Shown here: positions 35,160 through 44,136 of the stretch, piece after piece
Numbering within the stretch: position 1 is the stretch's first letter
Layout of the letters: every line of letters begins with the position of its first letter
NCBI GenBank assembly: GCA_038212305.1
Contig: JBBQUP010000010.1
Coordinates: 1-51,653, forward strand
Reading direction: 5' to 3'
Origin: JBBQUP01 sp038212305
GTDB taxonomy: Bacteria; Bacteroidota; Bacteroidia; Bacteroidales; Marinilabiliaceae
Length of the DNA stretch: 51,653 bases
The notes under the pieces: generated by a model
Database searches by the model: none
Told to the model about the DNA's origin: nothing
What the model saw: only the letters and a program-made list of their open reading frames with translations
Position numbers and translations under genes: made by a program

Positions 35160-36290
35160 ATGAAATTATTCGATGTTTATCCTCTTTTTAGTATTACCCC
35201 CGTTAGGGCAAAGGATTGTTATGTTTATGATAATCAGGATAAAGAATATTTAGATTTATATGGTGGTCATGCCGTGATTTCAATTGGGCATAGTCATCCG
35301 CATTACATTAAGCGGTTAAGCGATCAGTTGCAACAAATTGGGTTTTATTCTAATTCGGTGCAAAACCCCATGCAAGAAGAGCTGGCCGATAAGTTGGGAA
35401 AGGTATCGGGATTAGTTGATTACGATTTATTTTTATGTAACTCAGGTGCCGAAGCGAATGAAAATGCGCTAAAGCTGGCCTCCTTTCATACCGGACGAAA
35501 AAAAATAGTGGCTTTCGAAAAGGGATTTCACGGTCGTACATCGGCAGCGGTTGCAATTACCGATAATCCATCAATTATAGCACCTGTTAATAGTGGGCAT
35601 GAGGTGATTTTTTTGCCATTAAACGATTTAACCCGAGTTGAAGAAACATTGAAGAATGGCGATATAGCTGCCGTTATCATCGAAGGCATTCAAGGTATTG
35701 GAGGTATTATCGTGCCAGATCCTGATTTTCTGAAACAGCTTGAATTAGTTTGTCGCCGTTATGGAACATTACTTATTCTCGATGAAATTCAATCGGGCTA
35801 TGGCCGTTCGGGTAAATTCTTTGCATATCAGCATACCGATGTAGTGCCCGATATTGTTACCGTGGCTAAAGGTATGGGCAACGGATTTCCTGTAGGAGGA
35901 GTTCTAATTTCATCTATGTTTAAGCCCAAGTATGGTATGTTAGGAACCACATTTGGAGGCAATTACCTTGCTTGTGCAGCTTCGTTGGCAGTTTTAGAAG
36001 TAATTGAAGCTGAAAAGCTTATTGATAACGCTCGTGAGATAGGTAACTATTGGTTAAAATCATTGGCTAACATACCGGGAATAAGCGATTTACGAGGTAT
36101 GGGACTGATGATAGGTTTAGAGTTTGAAAAAAATATTCAAGATATTAGGAAGCAACTTTTAATGGAAAAGTGTATTTTTACCGGTGTATCAGGCACTCGT
36201 GTGATACGTTTACTTCCCCCATTAACATTAAAAATGAAACAAGCAGAGGGCTTTGTAGCTCATTTGCTTGATGTTGCTAATAGTTCCTAA
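35160..36290 (+). CDS. argD: Acetyl/succinylornithine aminotransferase
   Basis: ArgD, 376 aa, a class III PLP aminotransferase that makes N-acylornithine from the semialdehyde and glutamate. Visible: YGGHAVISIGHSHP, NSGAEANENALKLA, FEKGFHGRTSAAVAIT, LILDEIQSGYGRSG (Asp that binds the pyridine N), and the Schiff-base Lys in TVAKGMGNGFPVGGV. Length fits the family. Follows argC and a hairpin; 15 bases before the HNH protein gene. Confidence 0.95.
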   Translation: MKLFDVYPLFSITPVRAKDCYVYDNQDKEYLDLYGGHAVISIGHSHPHYIKRLSDQLQQIGFYSNSVQNPMQEELADKLGKVSGLVDYDLFLCNSGAEANENALKLASFHTGRKKIVAFEKGFHGRTSAAVAITDNPSIIAPVNSGHEVIFLPLNDLTRVEETLKNGDIAAVIIEGIQGIGGIIVPDPDFLKQLELVCRRYGTLLILDEIQSGYGRSGKFFAYQHTDVVPDIVTVAKGMGNGFPVGGVLISSMFKPKYGMLGTTFGGNYLACAASLAVLEVIEAEKLIDNAREIGNYWLKSLANIPGISDLRGMGLMIGLEFEKNIQDIRKQLLMEKCIFTGVSGTRVIRLLPPLTLKMKQAEGFVAHLLDVANSS

Positions 36291-36305
36291 CTGTTTTGTG
36301 TATTT

Positions 36306-36896
36306 ATGATTGACTCTTATTGGAATGAAACTTGGAAAGAACAGCCGTTTGAAAACGGCGCATTGCGGAAACGTTACGCAGTTTCTTCATACGGACGATT
36401 GGTTTGCTTTATCGATAGCATTGACAAAGGAAAGTTGATAAAGGGAGGAGTTTTAAGAGGTTATCCTACCTTGCCGGTTCGACCGTTTGGAAAGTCGAAA
36501 ACTTTTTATGTACATAAAATAGTGGCCGAGCTTTTCCTTGCTAAAAGTAAAGAAGATAAGGAGTTTGTTATTCATCTTGATTTCAATAAAACGAATAATT
36601 ATATTAAGAATCTTAGATGGGCAAATAAGGAGGAAGTATATCATCATCAAAAAAATAATCCTTTTGTCATTCAAGCTCGAGAAGACCAAAAGAAACGATT
36701 AACGGTTCAAGGTCATAAACTAAACGCAACTCAAGTGATGCGTTTAAAAATGAAAATATTTGATCCTAATCGAAAAACCCGATTAAAAATGCTTGCCAAA
36801 CAATTTGGCATAAGCGAAATGCAACTTTATCGCATTAAGTCGGGCGAAAATTGGGGACACATAAAAGTTGAAAATAATAGGAGTGTCAACTCTTAA
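36306..36896 (+). CDS. NUMOD4/HNH endonuclease-like protein with C-terminal HTH
   Basis: 196 aa. The N-terminal NUMOD4-type block (ETWKEQPFENG then RYAVSSYGRLVCF) is followed by an HNH domain (about 73-118; VHKIVAELFLA, VIHLDFNKTNNYIKNLRWANKEE) keeping the catalytic His-x-Asp and Asn residues. A C-terminal segment (about 138-188; LNATQVMRLKM and LAKQFGISEMQLYRIKSGENW) reads as an HTH of the intron-encoded nuclease repeat type. Such proteins usually are homing or phage endonucleases. There is no intron here: it lies cleanly between argD and proC with short gaps. It may be a domesticated DNA-binding protein; role unknown. Confidence 0.75.
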   Translation: MIDSYWNETWKEQPFENGALRKRYAVSSYGRLVCFIDSIDKGKLIKGGVLRGYPTLPVRPFGKSKTFYVHKIVAELFLAKSKEDKEFVIHLDFNKTNNYIKNLRWANKEEVYHHQKNNPFVIQAREDQKKRLTVQGHKLNATQVMRLKMKIFDPNRKTRLKMLAKQFGISEMQLYRIKSGENWGHIKVENNRSVNS

Positions 36897-36958
36897 AAAC
36901 TGAGCTAACGCTATGTTATTTAAGGGTTCAAGTCCTTTAATTAATAACAAGCGTTCAT

Positions 36959-37759
36959 ATGCAAACTATTAAAGTGGCAATTATTGGTGGTGGCAATCTA
37001 GGAACAGCCATTGCTTTAGGTTTGGTTAACAAGAAATATGTCGACGGAGGACAAATAACAGTTACTCGCCGTCGGATCGAACTCATTTCACATTTATCCT
37101 CTGAAGGTATTATTGTTTCAAATGATAATGTGGCTGCAGCAGCGGCTTCAGATATTGTTATGCTGGCTATAAAACCTTATCAGATCGAGCAAATTGTTCG
37201 TGAAATCACTCCTGTTCTTAAGCCTGGAACTTTGTTGGTTTCTTTAGCTACTGGGATTAGCTCAACGCAAATTGCAGCTTTTGGCAGTTTAGTCAATCCA
37301 ATTTTCCGCGCTATGCCTAATACCGCTGTGGCAATAGGTGAATCAATGACTTGTATCTCTAGTTTTCAGGCAACTAAAGATCAAGAAGCTGTTGTTCTCG
37401 ATTTATTTAATCAGGTTGGTAAGGCATTAATTATTCCAGAGGAACTAATGGCTTCGGCAACTGTTTTAGCAGCCTGTGGAATAGCTTATGCATTACGTTT
37501 TATTCGAGCCGCTACGCAAGGTGGTGTTGAAATTGGTTTTGGGTCGGAGTTAGCGTTGCAAATTGCTGCTCAAACAGTTAAGGGTGCAGCTGATTTGATA
37601 ATTCAAAACGGAAATCATCCTGAAGCTGAAATTGATAAAGTAACCACTCCTCGAGGTATAACTATTTCTGGATTAAATGAAATGGAGCATCAAGGCTTTA
37701 GCTCTGCCTTAATTAAAGGATTGCTTACGTCATACAATAAAATCGAAAACGGTAAATAA
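36959..37759 (+). CDS. proC: Pyrroline-5-carboxylate reductase
   Basis: ProC, 266 aa, last step of proline synthesis, reducing pyrroline-5-carboxylate with NAD(P)H. N-terminal Rossmann motif VAIIGGGNLGTAIALGL; LAIKPYQIEQI, FRAMPNTAVAIGESMT and the C-terminal GSELALQIAAQTVKGAADLI and VTTPRGITISGLNEME blocks define the family. Length is normal. First of the proline genes inside the arginine cluster; 62 bases after the HNH gene, and 13 bases before proB. Confidence 0.96.
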   Translation: MQTIKVAIIGGGNLGTAIALGLVNKKYVDGGQITVTRRRIELISHLSSEGIIVSNDNVAAAAASDIVMLAIKPYQIEQIVREITPVLKPGTLLVSLATGISSTQIAAFGSLVNPIFRAMPNTAVAIGESMTCISSFQATKDQEAVVLDLFNQVGKALIIPEELMASATVLAACGIAYALRFIRAATQGGVEIGFGSELALQIAAQTVKGAADLIIQNGNHPEAEIDKVTTPRGITISGLNEMEHQGFSSALIKGLLTSYNKIENGK

Positions 37760-37772
37760 TAATATAGCAAGC

Positions 37773-38855
37773 GTGTTTAAAACCCTAACCATAAAAATTG
37801 GATCCAACGTTTTAACTGATACCAATGGGATGCTACATCAGGAGCGGATAGCTCATTTAGTTGATCAGGTTGCCTTGCTTCATAAACAAGGAAAACGAAT
37901 TGTATTGGTGTCGTCAGGTGCTGTAGCCTCCGGTCGAAGTATTGTAAAAGTGCCCAAGCGTTTTGATACCGTATCGCAACGCCAAATATTATCGGCGGTT
38001 GGACAGGTGAAACTGGTTAATACCTATTCGCAGTTGTTCGATAAGCATCAAATTAATATAGCTCAGGTTTTAGTTACAAAAGAGGATTTCAGAACTCGAG
38101 TACATTATTTGAACATGAAAAACTGTTTGTCATCGCTGTTAGATAATAACATTATCCCCATTATTAACGAGAATGATGCCGTTTCTGTCACAGCTCTCAT
38201 GTTCACCGACAATGATGAATTGTCAGGTTTAATAGCTTCGATGCTCAATTGCGATGCACTCATTTTGCTTACTAATGTGGACGGAATTTTTAATGGCGAT
38301 CCTAAAGAGGAAGGAACCCAAGTCATTCGATCAATCGATAGCGATACCAGTGATTTGTCGGAGTATATTTCAACAACCAAGTCTGATTTTGGTCGAGGAG
38401 GAATGCTTACGAAATGCCGAATTGCTCAAAAAACAGCTGCTTCAGGTATATCGGTTCACATAGCCAATGGAGCAACCAATCATATTTTAACACAATTAGT
38501 CGATAATCCTAAAGATGTGATTCATACTCACATAACCCCTGGTGTTAAACCTGGAGCGATAAAAAAATGGATTGCTTATTCCGAAGGATTTGCCAAAGCT
38601 GAAATTGTGATTAACGAAGGTGCCTGTAATGCTTTGTTTAATCATAAAGCAACCAGTCTTTTACTGCCTGGAGTAGTCAAGTTTAAAAATGAGTTTAAAA
38701 AAGATGATTTATTGAGGGTGTTTGATGAGCAAGGAAATCTTGTTGCAATAGGAAAATCTCAATATGACTATGAAAAAGCCCTAAAAAGCCAGAACGAAAA
38801 AAAGAGTAAACCTTTAATTCATTACGATTATCTTTATCTCTATCCTAAAAAGTAG
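37773..38855 (+). CDS. proB: Glutamate 5-kinase
   Basis: ProB, 360 aa, phosphorylates glutamate at the gamma position, the committed step of proline synthesis. The start codon is GTG, giving MFKTLTIKIGSNVLTD. The amino acid kinase domain has VLVSSGAVASGR, NENDAVSV, FTDNDELSGLIASM and LLTNVDGIF; a C-terminal PUA domain (about 270-345) starts at GAIKKWIAYSEGFAK. The PUA domain is typical of ProB with proline feedback. A broken nuclease gene separates it from proA. Confidence 0.95.
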   Translation: MFKTLTIKIGSNVLTDTNGMLHQERIAHLVDQVALLHKQGKRIVLVSSGAVASGRSIVKVPKRFDTVSQRQILSAVGQVKLVNTYSQLFDKHQINIAQVLVTKEDFRTRVHYLNMKNCLSSLLDNNIIPIINENDAVSVTALMFTDNDELSGLIASMLNCDALILLTNVDGIFNGDPKEEGTQVIRSIDSDTSDLSEYISTTKSDFGRGGMLTKCRIAQKTAASGISVHIANGATNHILTQLVDNPKDVIHTHITPGVKPGAIKKWIAYSEGFAKAEIVINEGACNALFNHKATSLLLPGVVKFKNEFKKDDLLRVFDEQGNLVAIGKSQYDYEKALKSQNEKKSKPLIHYDYLYLYPKK

Positions 38856-38864
38856 ATTATATTT

Positions 38865-39692
38865 ATGGGCGAAATTGAACACATTGGTAACGTAGGTTTT
38901 CTTGAAATCCTGCATCTAATTAAGGATTAGATGGTTAATGTTATTAAAACTGTAAATCGTGAACTTATAAATTTATATTGGCAAATTGACAAGTATATTT
39001 CCAATAAATGTAAAATCGTTGGGTGGTAAATAGTGTTGTAGCGAAATTGTCGGATTTTATTTGTGAAACAGAACCTAATTCGAAAGGTGTTTCTGCTCAA
39101 AATCTGTGGCGGATGAAGCAATTTTTTGAGACTTATTCATCTGACGAAAAACTATCGCAGATGGCGAGAGATATTTGTTGGACAAATAATATGATCATAA
39201 TTTCACAAACTAAAAGTGCTGAGGAAAGAGAATATTATTTGAAATTGACCTTACGAGAAGGGTATTCAAAAAGTGAGTTGCAACGTCAATTAGATAGTGG
39301 GTTATATGAAAGATCGATGCTGACTCATGAAAATCTCTCACCAGTAGTGAGAGATTTGTATCCACAAGTTAAAAACTACATTAAAGATTATTATTCGCTT
39401 GAATTTCTTGGGCTTAAGAGTGGGTTTAACGAACATAGTTTTCAGAAAGTCATTTTGGAAAATTTGAAACAATTTATACTTGAATTTGGAAAAGACTTTT
39501 TATTTATTGAAGAAGAATATCGTATTCAAGTTGGAAATAGTGATTATTTTGTGTAAGACAAAGGATGAAAATATTGTTGAGATATCTTTGAATAGGAGTA
39601 CATCACCAACTTTAATTAGTCAATACGAAACTCAATTAATAAGTAAAGAATTGTTGAGAAAGAAATTAAACGATTTATTTTTAGGTGATTAA
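38865..39692 (+). pseudogene. Broken PDDEXK nuclease of the YhcG/DUF1016 family
   Basis: The reading frame begins MGEIEHIGNVGFLEILHLIKD, hits a TAG at 38928, continues in frame as MVNVIKTVNRELINLYWQI to GW near 39020, then needs a frameshift to resume with NSVVAKLSDFICETE. The middle region (LWRMKQFFETY, REYYLKL, YSKSELQRQLDSGLYERSML) is a clear DUF1016 match. At about 39550 the frame jumps from QVGNSDYF straight to ILCKTKDENIVEISL, so the catalytic Asp...ExK core of about 60 residues is deleted. Three independent lesions make this a pseudogene. It splits the proB-proA pair, pointing to a past insertion. Such genes often belong to mobile defence islands. Confidence 0.85.
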
Positions 39693-39769
39693 AGGTTTGT
39701 AAAGAGAGTTAAATAATAGTTTGGAATATTTTTAAACGATTATAAAAATAGAAGAAATAACCATTGCTC

Positions 39770-41020
39770 ATGAAATGCATCAATCAGTTTACATTAGTCA
39801 AAGGAGCTGCTCGGCACTTGGTGACCATTTCACCTGAAACCATTAGTCGGGTATTAAATAAGGTGGCTCAAACGGCTATTAATCAAACCGACTATATTTT
39901 GTTGGAGAATAAAAAGGATTTGGATCGCATGGAGACTTCCAACCCCAAATACGATCGACTGTTATTATCGACAAAGCGAATTGCTGACATTGCCTCGGAG
40001 ATGAAAAATGTGGCATCTCTGCCTTGTCCCGTGGGTGAAATAATGGAACAGCGTGTGCTGCCCAATGGATTGGAACTTCGTAAAATTCGCGTTCCAATGG
40101 GAGTAATTGGTGTTATTTACGAAGCTCGACCCAATGTAACATTCGATGTGTTTGCACTTTGTTTACGATCGGGTAATGCCTGTGTATTAAAAGGTAGCAG
40201 CGATGCTGAGTTTTCGAACAAAGCAATTGCCAATCTAATTCGTAAAGTGTTGGTCGATGAGGGTTTAAATCCCGAGATCATACAACTGTTACCTCCCGAT
40301 AGATATGCCGCAGAGGAATTAATGAATGCCACCGGTTATGTGGATATCCTTATTCCACGAGGTTCGCAAGGACTTATTGATTCGGTGCGGATGAATTCGA
40401 AAATTCCAGTTATCGAAACAGGTGCTGGAATAGTGCATACTTATTTTGATGCATCGGCCGATTTACAAATGGGTCAGCAAATTGTATTGAATGCTAAAAC
40501 CCGTCGAGTGAGTGTTTGCAATGCTTTGGATTGTCTGATTGTTCATGAATCGCGATTAAATAACTTACCGCAATTGTTGAGTTTGTTAGCCGAAAAAGAG
40601 GTGGAGATATTTGCTGATGCATCTGCATTTCAAGTGTTGGTAAAGTCTTATCCGTCATCTATTTTACACAAAGCCAATACTGAATCATTTGGCACCGAAT
40701 TTTTGTCGATGAAGATGGCCATTAAAACCGTTTCTTCGCTGGATGAAGCATTGGAACATATTTATAAGTATAGCTCAAAACATAGCGAAGCAATAATTGC
40801 CTCGGATGCAAACGTGATTGAACGCTTTTTAAACGAAGTAGATGCAGCGGCTGTTTATGTGAATGCCTCAACCGCTTTTACCGATGGTGCTCAGTTTGGT
40901 TTAGGCGCCGAAATTGGTATCAGTACGCAAAAACTACATGCGCGCGGACCAATGGCTCTGCGCGAAATAACCAGCTATAAATGGCAAGTAATAGGAAATG
41001 GTCAGGTACGACCATCATAA
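39770..41020 (+). CDS. proA: Glutamate-5-semialdehyde dehydrogenase
   Basis: ProA, 416 aa from the ATG at 39770 (MKCINQF); an upstream TTG adds two residues. It reduces glutamyl phosphate with NADPH. Visible: RVPMGVIGVIYEARPNVTFD, LRSGNACVLKGSSDAE, IPRGSQGLIDSVR, catalytic Cys250 in RRVSVCNALD, SSKHSEAIIA and a terminal FGLGAEIGISTQKLHARGPM. Length normal. 12 bases before argF'. Confidence 0.96.
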   Translation: MKCINQFTLVKGAARHLVTISPETISRVLNKVAQTAINQTDYILLENKKDLDRMETSNPKYDRLLLSTKRIADIASEMKNVASLPCPVGEIMEQRVLPNGLELRKIRVPMGVIGVIYEARPNVTFDVFALCLRSGNACVLKGSSDAEFSNKAIANLIRKVLVDEGLNPEIIQLLPPDRYAAEELMNATGYVDILIPRGSQGLIDSVRMNSKIPVIETGAGIVHTYFDASADLQMGQQIVLNAKTRRVSVCNALDCLIVHESRLNNLPQLLSLLAEKEVEIFADASAFQVLVKSYPSSILHKANTESFGTEFLSMKMAIKTVSSLDEALEHIYKYSSKHSEAIIASDANVIERFLNEVDAAAVYVNASTAFTDGAQFGLGAEIGISTQKLHARGPMALREITSYKWQVIGNGQVRPS

Positions 41021-41032
41021 TAAAATAGTAAC

Positions 41033-41980
41033 ATGAGACGATTTTTAACGGTTAATGATATTGGCGATTTAAAACAGGCTATTGCAGATGCATTGGCGAT
41101 TAAAAAAAATCCCTATGAACATCAGCATCTTGGTAAAAATAAAACCATAACGCTAATTTTTTTCAACTCAAGTTTACGAACTCGAATTAGCACTCAAAAG
41201 GCGGCTACTAACTTGGGGATGAATGTTATTGTGTTGGATATAAATAAAGATGGATGGCAGCTTGAAACCGAATTGGGCGTAGTGATGGATGGCGATAAGC
41301 CTGAACACATTCGCGAAGCGGTACCAGTAATTGGCCAGTATTCCGATATTATTGGCGTGCGTTCGTTTGCTCGTTTCGAAAACCGAGAAGATGACTATTC
41401 TGAGAAAATTTTGAATCAATTCATCGAGTTTTCTGGCGTACCAGTTATTAGTTTAGAGTCCTCAACAAGGCATCCATGCCAGTCGTTTGCCGATTTAGTA
41501 ACCATCGAAGAGCATAAAACCAAGGCTCGTCCTAAAGTGGTTTTAACTTGGGCGCCTCATCCTCGTGCTTTGCCACAGGCTGTGCCCAATTCGTTTGTCG
41601 AATGGATGAAAGAGGCTGATGTGGAATTTGTAGTGACTCATCCCAAAGGATATGAGTTAGCTCCTGAATTCTCGAATGGCGTTAAGGTTGAGTACGATCA
41701 AAATAAAGCGTTTGAAGGGGCTGATTTTATTTATGCTAAAAACTGGGCATCCTACGAATTGTATGGTCAAATTTTAAGCAAAGATATGTCGTGGACAGTG
41801 AATGAAGCAAAAATGGCTTTAACCAATAATGCCAAATTTATGCATTGCTTACCTGTTCGACGTAATATGATTGTAACCGATGGTGTTATTGAAAGTGCCA
41901 ACAGCATTGTTATTCAAGAGGCTGCTAACCGCGTTTATTCGGTGCAAACAGTCATTAAACGAATGCTCGAAAATATTTAA
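41033..41980 (+). CDS. argF': N-succinylornithine carbamoyltransferase
   Basis: 315-aa aspartate/ornithine transcarbamylase fold enzyme. It makes N-acylcitrulline from carbamoyl phosphate and N-acylornithine. FFNSSLRTRISTQKAA binds carbamoyl phosphate; GVRSFARFENREDDYSE, WAPHPRALPQAVPNSF and MHCLPVRRNM are as in the Bacteroides fragilis enzyme. Residue 90 is Pro (MDGDKPEHI), the residue known to select succinyl over acetyl ornithine, where acetyl-specific enzymes carry Glu. Trimers are expected. The gene follows proA and lies 150 bases before argB, so argininosuccinate synthesis would need the deacylase ArgE to act after this step. Confidence 0.93.
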   Translation: MRRFLTVNDIGDLKQAIADALAIKKNPYEHQHLGKNKTITLIFFNSSLRTRISTQKAATNLGMNVIVLDINKDGWQLETELGVVMDGDKPEHIREAVPVIGQYSDIIGVRSFARFENREDDYSEKILNQFIEFSGVPVISLESSTRHPCQSFADLVTIEEHKTKARPKVVLTWAPHPRALPQAVPNSFVEWMKEADVEFVVTHPKGYELAPEFSNGVKVEYDQNKAFEGADFIYAKNWASYELYGQILSKDMSWTVNEAKMALTNNAKFMHCLPVRRNMIVTDGVIESANSIVIQEAANRVYSVQTVIKRMLENI

Positions 41981-42130
41981 GGATTAATATTGGGTTGATA
42001 ATTAGGTAACATAGTTGTACTAATTTCACTTTTTTTCTTCAAGAATATTTTATCCTCATTTGGTTTTGAGATTTCATTGTTTTAAGTTTTCATCTAAAAT
42101 TTATTCATCTTCTTATCTATAATAATATAC

Positions 42131-42910
42131 ATGGAGCTCCTATCAATCATAAAAGTCGGCGGTAAAGTGGTCGAAGAACCTGAGTCGTTGAATCAATTGC
42201 TGACTGACTTTGTTGCCTTACCCGGATATAAATTGTTGGTGCATGGAGGTGGGCGCACAGCTACGCAAATTGCTGCCAAGTTAGGTATCGAAACGGTTAT
42301 GGTTGAGGGTCGACGAGTGACTGACGCTGAAACACTTAAAGTGGTTACCATGGTTTATGCCGGTTTGGTGAATAAAACCATTGTGGCATCTTTACAAGCG
42401 TTGAATTGCAATGCAATAGGATTAACAGGTGCTGATTTAAATTTAATTCTGGCCAAAAAACGCGAGAATGCACAAATCAACTATGGTTTTGTGGGCGATA
42501 TAGTTAGTGTTCAGGCCAATGAAGCGGCTATGTTGATCAAACAAAATGTAGTTCCGGTGGTTTCACCCATCACCCATAACGGAAAAGGATTGTTGTTGAA
42601 CACCAATGCCGATACGGTTGCGTCGGAGTTGGCGCGGGCATTGTCATCGTTTTTTGATGTAAACTTGATTTATTGTTTCGAAAAACCGGGTGTTATGCTC
42701 GATCAGAACGATGAGCAAAGTGTTTTATCGGAGTTAACTTACGCATCATTCAAATCTCTCCAAAAACGTGGCGTTATTAACGAGGGTATGATTCCTAAGT
42801 TAGATAATGGTTTTGCTGCCATTAAGGCTGGAGTAAAAAATGTGGTGGTCACTAATACCAAAGGTCTTTCTCAAGGAAAGCTCGAGGGTACTTTTCTTAA
42901 AATGGACTAA
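42131..42910 (+). CDS. argB: N-acyl (acetyl/succinyl) glutamate kinase
   Basis: ArgB, 259 aa, phosphorylates N-acylglutamate. Amino acid kinase blocks: IIKVGGKVVEE, LLVHGGGRTATQIAAKLGI, VEGRRVTDAETLKVV, GLTGADLNLI, LNTNADTVASELA and GMIPKLDNGFAAIKAGV. The Bacteroidota enzyme is short, lacking the N-terminal helix tied to arginine feedback in other families, so control may be mainly transcriptional (inference). A 150-base gap upstream from argF' ends in a sequence resembling part of the dispersed repeat. Confidence 0.94.
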   Translation: MELLSIIKVGGKVVEEPESLNQLLTDFVALPGYKLLVHGGGRTATQIAAKLGIETVMVEGRRVTDAETLKVVTMVYAGLVNKTIVASLQALNCNAIGLTGADLNLILAKKRENAQINYGFVGDIVSVQANEAAMLIKQNVVPVVSPITHNGKGLLLNTNADTVASELARALSSFFDVNLIYCFEKPGVMLDQNDEQSVLSELTYASFKSLQKRGVINEGMIPKLDNGFAAIKAGVKNVVVTNTKGLSQGKLEGTFLKMD

Positions 42911-42914
42911 AACT

Positions 42915-43976
42915 ATGGGATATTCAAATCAAACCTCCGAAGCCATTGAGTTATTGAAGCAAATGATATCAATTGAATCATTTAGTCGAAATGAATTACA
43001 GGTGGCTGATTTTTTACAAAAATGGTTGAAAAATAAGGGTTTGGATGTTAACCGTAAGGGGAATAATATTTGGGTTTGGGCTTGCGAAAAGGATAATTCA
43101 AAACCTACCATTCTCTTAAATAGTCATATCGATACTGTAAAACCAGGTTCGGGCTGGAATAGCGATCCTTTGGTTGCAACTGTTTTAAATGATCAACTTA
43201 CAGGTTTGGGTAGCAATGATGCCGGTGCATCTGTGGTATCATTGATTCAAGCGTTCTTATTTTTAAAACAAACATCTCAGTCATATAATTTAGTTTTAGC
43301 CATTACTGCCGAAGAAGAAATCAGTGGAATGAATGGCATTGGCTCCTTGTTCGAGGAGTTGGGAACTATTGATTTGGCAATTGTAGGTGAACCAACTCAA
43401 ATGAATATGGCCATTGCCGAACGAGGATTATTGGTTTTGGACTGCCATGTTGCTGGTAAAACGGGGCATGCAGCGCGTAACGAAGGTGTAAATGCCATTT
43501 ACGAAGCGCTACCAATTATTAACTGGTTTAAAACTTATTCGTTCGATAAAATTTCGGATAGGCTTGGACCTGTTAAAATGACTGTAACTCAAATAGAATC
43601 TGGTAGTCAGCATAATGTAGTACCCGATAACTGTCATTTTGTAGTTGATATTCGAATCAATGAATATTATTCGAATCACGAGATTTTTGAAGCCATAAGC
43701 CAGATGATAAATTGTAAAATTGAGCCTCGATCGTTCCGATTGAATAGTTCTCGGATCGAAATTGATCATCCCATTGTACTTCGTGGTCTTGAAATTGGGC
43801 TAACGCCTTATGGTTCACCAACTACTTCCGATCAGGCAATAATGAATTTTACCACTATTAAAATTGGCCCGGGTGATTCTGCTCGATCACATACTGCTAA
43901 TGAATATATCTCATTTAGTGAGATTGAATTGGGGATTAATACTTACACTAAGCTTCTTAACGGTCTAGTTATTTGA
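42915..43976 (+). CDS. argE: Acyl-ornithine/citrulline deacylase (ArgE-like M20 peptidase)
   Basis: 353 aa from the ATG at 42915, four bases after argB; a longer frame that overlaps argB is not used. M20 zinc peptidase fold: metal ligands in NSHIDTVKP, GLGSNDAGASV (bridging Asp), AITAEEEISG (catalytic Glu) and VGEPTQMNMAI. It removes the acyl group, here probably succinyl from N-succinylcitrulline or ornithine. The lidded dimerisation domain is at about 165-270. Closely coupled to argB. Confidence 0.9.
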   Translation: MGYSNQTSEAIELLKQMISIESFSRNELQVADFLQKWLKNKGLDVNRKGNNIWVWACEKDNSKPTILLNSHIDTVKPGSGWNSDPLVATVLNDQLTGLGSNDAGASVVSLIQAFLFLKQTSQSYNLVLAITAEEEISGMNGIGSLFEELGTIDLAIVGEPTQMNMAIAERGLLVLDCHVAGKTGHAARNEGVNAIYEALPIINWFKTYSFDKISDRLGPVKMTVTQIESGSQHNVVPDNCHFVVDIRINEYYSNHEIFEAISQMINCKIEPRSFRLNSSRIEIDHPIVLRGLEIGLTPYGSPTTSDQAIMNFTTIKIGPGDSARSHTANEYISFSEIELGINTYTKLLNGLVI

Positions 43977-44019
43977 TTATTACTGCTTTTAAAAAAGTGT
44001 GACAAAAGTCATAAAAAAT

Positions 44020-44044
44020 AAATTTCAATTTGAATTTGAAATTT
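44020..44044 (+). promoter_or_regulatory. Inverted repeat in the argH promoter region
   Basis: AAATTTCA (44020-44027) and TGAAATTT (44037-44044) form an 8-bp inverted repeat around a 9-base centre. It covers the -33 box of argH, so it could be an operator. It does not match the ARG-box pattern seen before argR. Confidence 0.4.
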
Positions 44045-44059
44045 TTAAAGCTATATTTG
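44029..44059 (+). promoter_or_regulatory. Promoter of argH
   Basis: TTTG at 44029-44032 and the -7 element TATATTTG at 44052-44059 are separated by 19 bases, the textbook Bacteroidota -33/-7 arrangement. The start codon lies 77 bases downstream. Confidence 0.7.
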
Positions 44060-44136
44060 TTTCGATTTAATCAATAAGGTATCATATTAATGATATTTTA
44101 ATTGCATGAATTGAAGCGACTAAAAATTGATTGCGA

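Noticed and set aside
42840..42914. Longer argE start overlapping argB
   Set aside because: The extra residues are argB sequence in another frame; the ATG at 42915 gives the expected N-terminus.
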